DNA of 64,000 bases, from the NCBI GenBank assembly GCA_046233115.1, contig JBJXHM010000015.1:114146-178145 (forward strand), given 5' to 3'. Position numbers and translations under genes: made by a program. Within the stretch, counting starts at the first letter, position 1, and each line of letters starts with the position of its first letter. The notes under the pieces were generated by a model. The model saw only the letters and a list, made by a program, of their open reading frames with translations. It was not told the origin of the DNA and made no database searches. The DNA comes from JACOMY01 sp046233115. GTDB taxonomy: Bacteria > Pseudomonadota > Alphaproteobacteria > Kiloniellales > JACOMY01. This document shows positions 17,376 through 26,158 of the stretch, one piece after another.

Positions 17376-18309
17376 CCTGCTCGCCAAGCTATCCACGTGC
17401 GAACGCGGCAAGATCTTCCTAACCCAGATCGCCCGAGCCAAGGAACAGGCGGAACAGGCGATGCCCGGCCTCGGGCTCACTCTCTTGAAGCGCTTCGTTT
17501 CGCATTGCGCCCGCCAAGATCTAACAAGGAATGATCAGGGTGAGTTCGACATCAGGAATGATATCGTCAAGCCCCTGATCTGGACCGACCCCGAAACCTA
17601 CTATTTTCGAGATTCGGAAGAGATATCGCTCGACCCGAAGATCGCAACGGTCGTATCGCGCGAAATTTTCTTCAAAATGTTGGATCGGAGGCCGGATACG
17701 ACGACCACGACTGGACTTTCGATCGAGATCGCAAGCTATCGGGGCGATGACTTTCCGCCGGATGCGCGGGTGGGCTGGAATCCCGACTGCGGGAAGGACA
17801 TAGTATGGGTAACGAGGTTCGGCGACCTCGCTGCACTGGTCCCGGCGCTGGAAACGGGAGAGGCCACCACCCAGGAGGATGTGATGGCAATCCGCAATCA
17901 CCTTGGACTCTGCCACTTCCGTAGGGACAGCGAGATGGTGCTTCTAGTCTTCGATGCCTCCACGCTACAAGACCAGGCGCGGCACGGACCGACGACGCGG
18001 CCCTTCCTGTTCGAAGGCGTTGAGAATCGCCGTTTTCATTTGAGCGAGCGCGGAGAAGACAACGGTTGGAACCGTGCCCTCAACTTGAAGGTCGCCTCGG
18101 ATCCCAGCGTAGATCCGCGAGGCGGCTATGAAATCGTCATGAAGTCGCTGTCGTGCAGTCGGATCGAGCGTTGCATCTACCTTGGGAATCCCGGCCCCAC
18201 GCCCTGTGAGGGGCGCGACCCCATCGTCTTGGGGCATATGCTCGAAGGGCGCTCGTTCGATACTGCCAAAGAAGCCGTAGCGAACCTGCTCGATGGCGAG
18301 ACAGGATAG
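17368..18309 (+). CDS. Unknown protein, first long gene of the four-gene cassette
   Basis: This 313-residue protein has no recognised domain, no signal peptide and no membrane segment. The start at the ATG in TCCGATGTCTGACC is supported by GGAGA eight bases upstream; longer upstream frames are less likely. The N-terminal ~50 residues look helical (TCERGKIFLTQIARAKEQAE). The middle has acidic and aromatic stretches (WTDPETYYFRDSEE, NPDCGKDIVWVTRFGD) that could form an alpha/beta fold. A conserved-looking segment EMVLLVFDAST lies near residue 195. It is the promoter-proximal member of a tight run with the next three genes, so it should work with the PIN-like and AAA proteins. Confidence 0.75.
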   Translation: MSDLLAKLSTCERGKIFLTQIARAKEQAEQAMPGLGLTLLKRFVSHCARQDLTRNDQGEFDIRNDIVKPLIWTDPETYYFRDSEEISLDPKIATVVSREIFFKMLDRRPDTTTTTGLSIEIASYRGDDFPPDARVGWNPDCGKDIVWVTRFGDLAALVPALETGEATTQEDVMAIRNHLGLCHFRRDSEMVLLVFDASTLQDQARHGPTTRPFLFEGVENRRFHLSERGEDNGWNRALNLKVASDPSVDPRGGYEIVMKSLSCSRIERCIYLGNPGPTPCEGRDPIVLGHMLEGRSFDTAKEAVANLLDGETG

Positions 18310-18319
18310 GGTGCGTGCG

Positions 18320-19402
18320 ATGCCGGGAGCCATTGACCTCTTCGACCCCGCCGACCCCACCCGCCTCGCGCACTGGCTGCTGCGGGCCGCTCAGGCCTTC
18401 GCCCAGGGCCAAAGGGCCGGCAAGCACGACGCCATGGTCGAGGCTCTCCGGCCAATCAGCTACGACGATCAGTTCAGCTTTGCGAGCCTCGTGGTCGACA
18501 GCGCGCATCGTCGCGACACCAGGATCGAACGCGGCCGGTTCGAGGGCGTCATCGGACAGACGATCCTGGTGCTCGACCAGGCGACCGTCCAGGCGCTGGG
18601 GCTGTGGACGCCTGTGCACGGTGGCGACACGCTCGAAATCCTCGTCGAAATTTCGACCCTCAGACGCCTGGAGGCTGCGCTCCCCAAGGTCGCGGCGCTC
18701 TTGCAGGATGGTCGGCTCAACGGTCTCAACGCCGATGCGGCCCGTTCGGCGACTTTGGAGGTGGTTAGACTTGCCGCGACTTGCCCCAAGAATCGAACTG
18801 CGCAATGGCTGCTGCGCGAGCTGCGAACCCATCAAGCGCTGTGGTCCGAGCCTTGCAGCCTGCTCGCCTGCATCGGAATTGTCTCTGCGTCTCCCGAACT
18901 CTGGATGAACGAGGTGAAGAGAAACCTCGACTTGCTAGACACACTGGATAGCAGACGACGGCGGGTGCATCTCCTGGAATTGGTTCAAGTAGCGGGCCTC
19001 CATCGGGTGATGGAGGAGGTCTGCAAGACCCTTGAGACGGCATACTACGATCATCGCGGGGAGCTCGTTGTTCCCAATGACCCGGATGCGCTGAGAGTAT
19101 TGCGATTGCTGTTCGATGGCGGCGATCAAGCGCCAATTCGTGCGCGTCGCGGCCACACCCAATGCTTTACGAGCGGGGGAGCGTCTCTGGATCTGCTGAA
19201 GGAGCTTCCGGGATTCGAATTCGAAACAAAACTGAGCGATCTGGCCGACTCCCTGGGCGAGTACCTGGGCACGCTGACCCACCGAGAACGTGAGAGGGCT
19301 GATGATCTGCCTGTTCCGGCGTTGTTATTCGAGTTCAGTGAAAATTTCTTAAAGAATACCGCTTTATTTCGCAACATTATTGAACAGGATGCCAGCTCTT
19401 GA
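18320..19402 (+). CDS. Unknown, mainly helical protein of the four-gene cassette
   Basis: This protein of about 360 residues has no recognised domain, signal peptide or membrane segment. It appears rich in amphipathic helices (AALPKVAALLQDGRLNGLN, ARSATLEVVRLAATCP) and may be an adaptor. Start choice: the ATG at 18320 lies 10 bases after the stop of the preceding gene; a GTG at 18311 (with AGGA upstream) and an ATG at 18293 that overlaps the preceding gene by 17 bases are alternatives. Its TGA overlaps the TTG start of the next gene (TTGA), so these two are translationally coupled. Function is unknown. Confidence 0.72.
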   Translation: MPGAIDLFDPADPTRLAHWLLRAAQAFAQGQRAGKHDAMVEALRPISYDDQFSFASLVVDSAHRRDTRIERGRFEGVIGQTILVLDQATVQALGLWTPVHGGDTLEILVEISTLRRLEAALPKVAALLQDGRLNGLNADAARSATLEVVRLAATCPKNRTAQWLLRELRTHQALWSEPCSLLACIGIVSASPELWMNEVKRNLDLLDTLDSRRRRVHLLELVQVAGLHRVMEEVCKTLETAYYDHRGELVVPNDPDALRVLRLLFDGGDQAPIRARRGHTQCFTSGGASLDLLKELPGFEFETKLSDLADSLGEYLGTLTHRERERADDLPVPALLFEFSENFLKNTALFRNIIEQDASS

Positions 19403-21981
19403 CCGCAATCACCGACGAAGCAGTGAATTATGTATATGAAGCGGCACGACTTTTAGGCCTCTCTTACTGTAACCGCTTTGATTCGGAGATGGTAAGAGAC
19501 CATCGTCGAGAAGTCATTTACTACATCGATGCAAACGTAGCACTGCTTCTTTTTGTATGGCCCGGACGGCTCGCCACGACAAGTTTCGGGGGCGGCGAAC
19601 ATCACAATTTGGACTACATCTCCAACATCGGCCGCGTGGACATGGCCGGGGACGTAGACGACGAGATCGTCGAAGCTGTCCTTGCAGGCGAGTTCTTGTT
19701 TTCTTCCGTCATTCACAGGCCGGATCGCGACGATGGCCCACCGGCGAAGCCCGGTGGGGGCGCCCACCACCGCATGATGACGGCCCCGCACTGGAACGAG
19801 CTCGTACAGAAGCTGCGGGACTATGTGCCGATTTATCCTGCACAGGGAAAGGGCGAGATCATTGCGGAGTTCGAGCGCAGAATGCGCGACGCCTCGAGTG
19901 AATTCCGGGTCGAAAAGTCCGGCGAACCGACCCTAGTCGGCGACCCGTTACAGAAAGGTGAAAAGCTGACAACCTGGGCCGCCGGGTTTGAGAAGACCGC
20001 CTTCATGGAACTGGCCATGATGAAGCGCTTGCGCGACAGGCGTCTCCTGCAACCAGCTTCCGACCTGCCGCCGGACGTCTACCATGTCGAAACCGCGGTC
20101 CGCCGGAGATGGGAACAACTTTTTCTGGAGGTCAAGAAGCCAGGGCCACTCCGCCCTGACGCGACGGCCGTGGCGCAGATAGAACGCCTCAATGAGAAGG
20201 CCGGCCCCAGGGGTCCCATTCATTGCCTTGTCACGGGAGACAAGCACCTTCATGAGGCCTATTATCGCGAAAAGCTGAGGACGTCACCAGGGGACGACAT
20301 CAATAGCGACGGCGTCAAGATCCCGGATTTCGAGAGCTATTCGGACTCGAGTTTCATGCGCCGATACTACCTGCGCCATCCTGCGCAGTTCGTGCCGACC
20401 TTGAATCAACGCGATATGGTCAACGGCCTCTCTAGCAAGGCCCTCTTCATGAAGGTCGAGGGCGCCGCGGAGGCCATTGTCGCCTCGGTTGGGTGCAGCG
20501 AAAGCGAAGCCCTCGAACTCGGCATGCTCTCTTTGAGAAACCGCGACGCCACCGAAAAGCGGATCCGCAACCGGCTGAGCAAGAAGTCTCTTCTGGCCGA
20601 AACCCTCGACGATGTGCGCCGTCGCTGGGGGGCGCTCAGCAGGTCCACTGTCTTTGTCAATCGAACGATCCTGCACAGGCGGTGGTACGAAGCGATGCAG
20701 ATCGGAAAGACAGAGCCGAACGCCCCCTCCGCCAATCAGGAAGAGGTAGAGAAGCTTCAGATAGAACTGGTCGACGACATCCAGGATCTGAGCCTGCAGG
20801 CCGCATCCCGCGATGGGCTGCGTCGGTTGCGCGATGATATCGCCGCTCAGGTCAGAACCGTAAAAGGAAACCGTTTTGCTCCCGAACGCCGCTTCGAACA
20901 CTGCCTGATCTCAAACTTCGAAAGGAAAATCACGACTGCGCCCATGCCCGATGTCGTTGGCGCGTTTCAGTCGGGAAACAGTTACCTTTTTAAACAAATG
21001 GACAGAACAATCGTCGCGCTTTCGAAATCCGACGCGTGGCACGGACTCCTGTACTGCGCACTTCTGGCCGGCTACACAAATGATTGGGGTAAGCTGATCT
21101 GGTTCTCTGAACGGGCGCGGGACGCACTAAAGCTTAGACGGCAGGCCAAAGCAGGCGACGACATTTGCGACGCCTACCATGATGCACTCTATCTCACGGC
21201 TCTCGGGCGGCGGATGCGGCTGAAGCCCGGCGACTTCGACGAGGCGGACAAGGACCTCAAGACTCTGACGGACTATCATGGCCCGCGCTCGGGGCAGAGT
21301 CGGAAGCACAGCCTTGCACACGCACGCGCTCAGTCGGAACGGGGAACCCTCTACCTGTTCGAGCAGATGCGACGACTTCGCAGCCTCAAGCACAACATGG
21401 ATGGGGCCGCGCCCCTGCTTGTCGAGGGTCAGATCGTCGAGGCTCGCACTTGGCTCCTGTCGGCACGCGACACGATCGCTGCATTCCCATGGCCCTATGA
21501 AGCGGACGACATGGCAGGGGAGCGGAGACGAGCGATCATCCGACTGGTGCGTTTGCAGTCCTCCTTAAACCTCTCGGTTCTCGACCTCTTGGGTCTCGAG
21601 TCCGGCGAGGCCTTCCAAGGTTTCTCGACGAAGGTCTCGACCGACGACCTGCTCGATGAGATCGAGCAACAGCAGAAGATCTGGAAGGAAACGCTACGCG
21701 ATACCAGCGGGGTGGCGCGCACTGAAACGCAGGATCCCTCGGAGGAGGCTGACAGCGCATCGCAGCTGCCCACCCATGTCAGGATCGATGTGAGAGTGCT
21801 GCACCTGGCCTTGCTCGTCTATGGCAGCGAGAATGCCTCACCGGATGTTGTCAAGACGCTTAAGGAAGAGATCGATAGGGCGGCCAGCAAACTCCACCTG
21901 AGCGCTGCGACGTGGATCGACAGGGAGTTCGTCCGCCGAATGCGGGACCTTGCCGACCGGCTGGTCAATCCCGGTGCATGA
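19399..21981 (+). CDS. Large protein with a PIN-like nuclease N-terminus and a helical C-terminus
   Basis: This 860-residue protein starts at TTG within the TTGA overlap. The first ~340 residues show the acidic pattern of a PIN-like RNase: Asp44 in YYIDANVALLLF, Glu204 in KTAFMELAMMKRL, Asp254 in LRPDATAVAQIERL, and Asp281 in HCLVTGDKHLHEA. The order and the TGDK motif match PIN domains, with long insertions. Residues ~340-860 appear all-helical and repeat-like (SALLYCALL-type helices around residues 540-760), as in TPR-like scaffolds. It would cleave RNA or nick nucleic acid if the domain is active. Neighbours include an AAA ATPase, so a regulated nuclease effector is plausible. The PIN assignment is inferred from motifs only. 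Confidence 0.72.
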   Translation: MTAITDEAVNYVYEAARLLGLSYCNRFDSEMVRDHRREVIYYIDANVALLLFVWPGRLATTSFGGGEHHNLDYISNIGRVDMAGDVDDEIVEAVLAGEFLFSSVIHRPDRDDGPPAKPGGGAHHRMMTAPHWNELVQKLRDYVPIYPAQGKGEIIAEFERRMRDASSEFRVEKSGEPTLVGDPLQKGEKLTTWAAGFEKTAFMELAMMKRLRDRRLLQPASDLPPDVYHVETAVRRRWEQLFLEVKKPGPLRPDATAVAQIERLNEKAGPRGPIHCLVTGDKHLHEAYYREKLRTSPGDDINSDGVKIPDFESYSDSSFMRRYYLRHPAQFVPTLNQRDMVNGLSSKALFMKVEGAAEAIVASVGCSESEALELGMLSLRNRDATEKRIRNRLSKKSLLAETLDDVRRRWGALSRSTVFVNRTILHRRWYEAMQIGKTEPNAPSANQEEVEKLQIELVDDIQDLSLQAASRDGLRRLRDDIAAQVRTVKGNRFAPERRFEHCLISNFERKITTAPMPDVVGAFQSGNSYLFKQMDRTIVALSKSDAWHGLLYCALLAGYTNDWGKLIWFSERARDALKLRRQAKAGDDICDAYHDALYLTALGRRMRLKPGDFDEADKDLKTLTDYHGPRSGQSRKHSLAHARAQSERGTLYLFEQMRRLRSLKHNMDGAAPLLVEGQIVEARTWLLSARDTIAAFPWPYEADDMAGERRRAIIRLVRLQSSLNLSVLDLLGLESGEAFQGFSTKVSTDDLLDEIEQQQKIWKETLRDTSGVARTETQDPSEEADSASQLPTHVRIDVRVLHLALLVYGSENASPDVVKTLKEEIDRAASKLHLSAATWIDREFVRRMRDLADRLVNPGA

Positions 21982-22029
21982 GGTGTCTCAAGTGACCGCC
22001 GATCCCCGAACAATGGGCCGAGCCTAACC

Positions 22030-24147
22030 ATGAGCGAGCGCAAAAAGGCTGCTCCGGTCCTGCTGCTCGGGGATGCGGCGATAGACTACTTCCTCTCCTC
22101 CAGCCAGGGCGGGGTCCAGTCCGGCCATCTGGCCACCCGGAACTGGCAGAACCATGCACAGTGGCAGCTGTGGAAGAAGCCGGGTGGTGTGGCCCTGATG
22201 GCGGAGATGCTGAGCGACCTGCAGGTCCCGCTGCAAACGGCTGCAACCAAGACGAACGAGCACGGCTACATCAGATCCCTCGCACGCTTGGCGCCTCGGG
22301 ACCCCGACGGCACCTCGGCCAAAGGCGGCAAATACCGCGTTCATCCGTTCGAGGGTTATGGTGAGCCCGACGACAGCGCGCCGCCTTTCTCTCTACCAGC
22401 CGAGATTCCGCCTGGCGGCCATCGACTCGTGGTGCTCGACGACCCGGGGAACGGCTTTCGCGATATGAGCGCGGCCTGGGAGCAACATCTGGCGCAGCGG
22501 AGCGTAGACCTGATCGTGCACAAGATGAGCCTGCCGCTCGCCAAAGGCTCGCTCTGGGAGCGGATTGTGACTTTGGAGGCGGCAACCCGGGTGGTTGTGG
22601 TGAGTGCAGAAGACCTCCGCCGGCAGGGCGTCGACCTATCGCGCCGGCTTTCCTGGGACCGCACTGTGGAAGATCTCCTGAACGAGGCTACGGATCGGTC
22701 GGCCGAGGGGCCGCTGTTTTCGCTGGTGCGGGGCTGCACCTTTCTTGTCGTGTGCTTCGACTGCGACGCCGCGGCGGTCCTACGGGGCGGCGGCGATCCG
22801 AATTCTACGACGGTCACCCTCTTCTACGACCCCCTCGTCGTGGAAGGCGATACCGACGACCAAATCTTCGGCTCGATCCCCGGTCGGACATCTTGCTTCG
22901 TCTCTCACCTGGTCCACAATCTCTGGGCACGCGGCGAAACAGACTCCCTGGGTCCCGACGAGCTCTGCACCGCCGTTCGCCACTCTCTGATCGGCATGCG
23001 CCAGTTCTCGATCAGAAATCTCGAGGTCAAGGGGGGTGTCCTCGTTTATCCGAAGCTCCAGGCAGTCCGGTCCAAACCCAGGAAAGAGGTTTTCTATCGT
23101 TTTGCAACGTGCAACGGCGGCAAGCCTCTATCAATCGCATCCACGGATACGGCCGAGCAGGCGAGAGAGGTCGCCGAGAAGGTCTTGCTCTCCGGGTTCG
23201 AGAAGCTGGGAGGTATTCCCACGGCGCGCTTCGGCAAGTTCCGGACGATCGACAGGAGGGAGATCGAGGGCTATCGCGCGGTCGCCGATCTTCTGGGGCG
23301 GCATTTCCAGAGCACGTCTGTTTCCAAGCCGCTTTCCATCGCCGTCTTCGGCCCGCCGGGAGCGGGCAAGTCATTCGGCGTCAAGGAGATCGTCGGCGAC
23401 CAGGTTCCCTTCAAGGAGTACAATGTTGCGGAGTTTGGAAACGGTGACCTGGCGGGATCATTGCAGGAACTCCGCGACATCGTGCTCACTGGAAAGAAGC
23501 CCCTGTGCTTCTTCGACGAGTTCGATGCCGACAACTTGGCGCACCTGGCCAAATTCCTTGCACCCATGCAAGATGGAAAATTTCGTGATGGATCTCGGCG
23601 GCATCCTATCGGAGCAGCGGTGTTCGTCTTTGCCGGCGGCACGGCGAAGAGCTTTGCCGAGTTCAGCAAGAAGGCTGCGAAGCCCGAGAACGCCAAGTTC
23701 AAGGCGAAGGACTTCCTGAGCCGCCTCAGCGGATTCATCGATGTCAGAGGCCCCAATCCCGTCGAACCGGAGAAAGAAGATGCCACCACCGATGATGAAA
23801 CGCCGCTCTCAAATAATGAAAAAAGAATGACCGAAGACGAAGAAAGCGGCGCCTATATTCTTCGCCGCGCTGTCCTAATGAGAAGCATATTTGAAAAGAA
23901 TTATAAGAACCTGATTTCCGACAAGGACGAATTGGCCATCGATCGCCCGGTCGTGAATGCATTTCTCGGCGTGCGCCGCTTCAACCACGGCACCCGGTCG
24001 ATTGAGACCCTGCTCCGCATGTCCGAACTAACGAGCGAGTCCAAGCGCCTGACGGTCGCAGACCTGCCGTTCCGCGACCAGCTGGCACTTCATGTCGACC
24101 CGACTGAGTTCGAGAAGCTACTCAAGGCCCCGCCCAAGCAGCAATGA
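22030..24147 (+). CDS. AAA-type ATPase with a ribokinase-like N-terminal half
   Basis: This 705-residue protein has two parts. Residues ~8-320 look like a degenerate PfkB/ribokinase fold: VLLLGDAAIDYFL at the start, LVVLDDPGNGFRD, DLIVHKMSLPLAKGSLW, and VVEGDTDDQIFGSIPG where the kinase GAGD loop would be. Residues ~430-580 are a P-loop ATPase: Walker A GPPGAGKS (441-448), Walker B LCFFDEFDAD (492-501), sensor-like VFAGGT (533-538), then KDFLSRLSGFIDVRGPNP. An acidic linker (~580-610) and a C-terminal helical lid follow. It starts 48 bases after the PIN-like gene. The ATPase may gate or remodel the other cassette proteins; the N-terminal half may sense a nucleoside-type ligand. Both roles are inferred. 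Confidence 0.78.
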   Translation: MSERKKAAPVLLLGDAAIDYFLSSSQGGVQSGHLATRNWQNHAQWQLWKKPGGVALMAEMLSDLQVPLQTAATKTNEHGYIRSLARLAPRDPDGTSAKGGKYRVHPFEGYGEPDDSAPPFSLPAEIPPGGHRLVVLDDPGNGFRDMSAAWEQHLAQRSVDLIVHKMSLPLAKGSLWERIVTLEAATRVVVVSAEDLRRQGVDLSRRLSWDRTVEDLLNEATDRSAEGPLFSLVRGCTFLVVCFDCDAAAVLRGGGDPNSTTVTLFYDPLVVEGDTDDQIFGSIPGRTSCFVSHLVHNLWARGETDSLGPDELCTAVRHSLIGMRQFSIRNLEVKGGVLVYPKLQAVRSKPRKEVFYRFATCNGGKPLSIASTDTAEQAREVAEKVLLSGFEKLGGIPTARFGKFRTIDRREIEGYRAVADLLGRHFQSTSVSKPLSIAVFGPPGAGKSFGVKEIVGDQVPFKEYNVAEFGNGDLAGSLQELRDIVLTGKKPLCFFDEFDADNLAHLAKFLAPMQDGKFRDGSRRHPIGAAVFVFAGGTAKSFAEFSKKAAKPENAKFKAKDFLSRLSGFIDVRGPNPVEPEKEDATTDDETPLSNNEKRMTEDEESGAYILRRAVLMRSIFEKNYKNLISDKDELAIDRPVVNAFLGVRRFNHGTRSIETLLRMSELTSESKRLTVADLPFRDQLALHVDPTEFEKLLKAPPKQQ

Positions 24148-24162
24148 TGCCTGGTATCGTGA

Positions 24163-24210
24163 ATGGACAGGGGTAACGATGGACAGGGGTAACGATGGAC
24201 AGGGGTAACG
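24163..24210 (+). repeat. Three tandem copies of a 16-bp unit
   Basis: ATGGACAGGGGTAACG is repeated three times without interruption (24163-24178, 24179-24194, 24195-24210), starting 15 bases after the stop of the AAA gene and ending about 100 bases before the IS3 remnant. It could be a product of insertion or slippage at an element end, or a protein-binding array; its function is unknown. Confidence 0.9.
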
Positions 24211-24291
24211 CTCTCTCCCGCCTTCTGGAGTGTCGGCGCAAGGGTTGTCCCCATTGACCTCAGCCCCATCGGTCCCTCGGTAGATATGAGA

Positions 24292-24312
24292 GTCCGTCCA
24301 GAGGAGACGGAC
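24292..24312 (+). promoter_or_regulatory. Inverted repeat over the ribosome binding site of the IS3 orfA remnant
   Basis: GTCCGTC (24292-24298), 7 bases including the GAGGA Shine-Dalgarno, and GACGGAC (24306-24312) form a perfect 7-bp hairpin that ends one base before the ATG. Such structures limit transposase translation from read-through transcripts in many insertion sequences. Confidence 0.5.
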
Positions 24313-24313
24313 G

Positions 24314-24685
24314 ATGCGAAAGAGCAGGTTCAGTGAAGAGCAGATGATCGGCGTACTGCGTGAGCAGGAGGCCGGAGCGACGACGGCGGAGGTGTGCCGC
24401 CGTCACGGGATCAGCGAGCAGACCTTCTACCGCTGGAAGTCGAAGTACGGCGGCATGGGTCCGTCAGACGCCCAGCGCCTGAAGGGCCTGGAGGAGGAGA
24501 ACCGGCGGCTGAAGGCGCTGTTGGCGGGATCGGTGCTGGATGTGGCGGCACTGGCGGATCTGCTGTCAAAAACTGAGAACGCCTGCAACTCGGCGGACAG
24601 CGGCACTCCGGTTGCTGTCGGAGCATGGCTTCTCGTAGCGCCGGGCCTGCCGGCTGTGATCCAGATTGATCGGTTGACGCCCTAG
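24314..24685 (+). pseudogene. IS3-family transposase remnant (orfA plus decayed start of orfB)
   Basis: The frame opens with an IS3 OrfA helix-turn-helix and leucine zipper: MRKSRFSEEQMIGVLREQEA, TTAEVCRRHGISEQTFYRWK, then GLEEENRRLKALLAG. From about 24570 a second frame encodes the beginning of OrfB (TPATRRTAALRLLSEHGFS, then RRACRL) but it carries in-frame stops and ends near 24690; the integrase core with its DDE triad is missing. The element is therefore dead. It lies between the unknown cassette and the patatin gene, which marks this junction as a site of past insertion. Confidence 0.85.
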
Positions 24686-24745
24686 ACATGTCATGCGCCT
24701 TCACCTCCCACTTACCCCCCAGCTGGGACCGGACCGGAACCATGG

Positions 24746-25996
24746 CTATCTGCCGGGATCGAAATCTGGTGGCTGATCTTCCCAACGATTACCATCAAAT
24801 CCGAACTGATAGCCGATATCGTACAACGTCTTCATGTAGACGGGGTCCCAAAGCTCGTTTGCCTCCATCCCGAACTCCTGCGGAATAGAAACGATCTCCA
24901 GATCCGTTCCGTCACGATTGGCCATCGCGAACAACTTGTAGAGATCCCCTGTACCAGACCCTCCTATCAGGGTACTCAGAGACTTTCCGGCAATCGACAA
25001 AACCCGGGGACGCACAGGATCGTAAGCCTTCTTGAGCTTATTGTTGACGATGACATACAGTGTCCGGTTGACCTTGAGCCCAAGGTCCCGGTCGATGTCA
25101 GTGATTGGTAGAGAGGGACTGAAGAGCATGAGCTGTTGCGTCGCTCCGCCGTCCACGTGCATTTCATCGTACTGCCGCCCATCCGGCGTCACCACGGGAA
25201 TCAAGACAGGGGGAAAGGCTGCCGGCACGGCGGAAGAGGCCTGGATGATGTCCTGAATGAGGGTTCGGGCCGCCGGATGCCCGGTTGCCGCTATCGCGCT
25301 CACGTTCCAAATGACCGGCCTTCCGGCGTCCAGGTTTGTCGTACCGACCAGCAAGGTCCGTCCCTTGCGATACTCTTCCGCCAGGCGGTTCACCTCCGCT
25401 TCACCGATGTAGTGTTCGATCAGCGCGCGGTACTCCCGCGTGTCATAGACTGCCGTGCCACCCGTCAAGGCCGTGAAGATGGTCCGTGTCGTGAAGTCGT
25501 CGGTGCTGTACTGCGTGTATATTTCGGTCAGCTCATCGTCGTAGTCGGGGCCGAGAAAAGCGAAGAGGGCAATGATGGCACCGGTACTGACGCCCGTGAC
25601 CAGGGTGAACTGCGGTCGATCCCCCCGTGCGGTCCAGCCATTGAGGTAGCCGGCGCCAAAGGCGCCGTCAGGCCCTCCTCCCGACAGGGCGAGGATGGTT
25701 TCCTGGACCGGCCGTCCTGCCGCGATGTCGTCGCCGTGCGCTTCGCGCAGCCGCTTCTCACGATTCCGAATGACCGCTTCGATCTCCTCCTCGCCGAGTG
25801 AGTCGCCCCAGGCCCACAACAGGGGTGCTCGAATTCCATAGGGGGCGGCCGTTTGCAGGTCTCGTTCCGGAACGGGCTGCCGCAGCAGGACAGTCGTGCA
25901 GGCACTTGCCAAGAGCATGGCCGAGATGGCCACACAGGCACGCTGAAGCAGGATTTGCGTTCTGCGCACAGTGAACATCCTGGTCGTCAGCAACAT
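24746..25996 (-). CDS. Patatin-like phospholipase, predicted lipoprotein
   Basis: This protein of about 416 residues has a lipoprotein signal with lipobox LLASAC about 32 residues from the chosen start (ATG 25996; ATG 25978 is equally possible). Patatin motifs follow in order: the oxyanion glycine-rich LSGGGPDGAFGAGY, the nucleophile elbow GVSTGA, and the catalytic Asp in HVDGGA. It would hydrolyse acyl esters of lipids at the envelope. It is on the minus strand just right of the IS3 remnant and downstream of the DUF3604 gene, with its own weak ribosome site. Confidence 0.85.
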   Translation of the reverse strand: MLLTTRMFTVRRTQILLQRACVAISAMLLASACTTVLLRQPVPERDLQTAAPYGIRAPLLWAWGDSLGEEEIEAVIRNREKRLREAHGDDIAAGRPVQETILALSGGGPDGAFGAGYLNGWTARGDRPQFTLVTGVSTGAIIALFAFLGPDYDDELTEIYTQYSTDDFTTRTIFTALTGGTAVYDTREYRALIEHYIGEAEVNRLAEEYRKGRTLLVGTTNLDAGRPVIWNVSAIAATGHPAARTLIQDIIQASSAVPAAFPPVLIPVVTPDGRQYDEMHVDGGATQQLMLFSPSLPITDIDRDLGLKVNRTLYVIVNNKLKKAYDPVRPRVLSIAGKSLSTLIGGSGTGDLYKLFAMANRDGTDLEIVSIPQEFGMEANELWDPVYMKTLYDIGYQFGFDGNRWEDQPPDFDPGR

Positions 25997-26158
25997 CACG
26001 AGCTGAGCGAGGCGCCGCCATCGCCCAGGCGCTTCAGAGGCGCGACGATCGGCATGCACTGGGTTCAGGGGATCGAAGGGCAGCCCCTTGCCCCCTGAGC
26101 CTGAGCGCGAGCCCAGCTGCAACCCCTCGCGTGCTGGCGACCTGCGCCGAGGCATCGA

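Noticed and set aside
24163..24210. The tandem 16-bp repeats as a CRISPR array
   Set aside because: The units are contiguous with no spacers and no cas genes are present.
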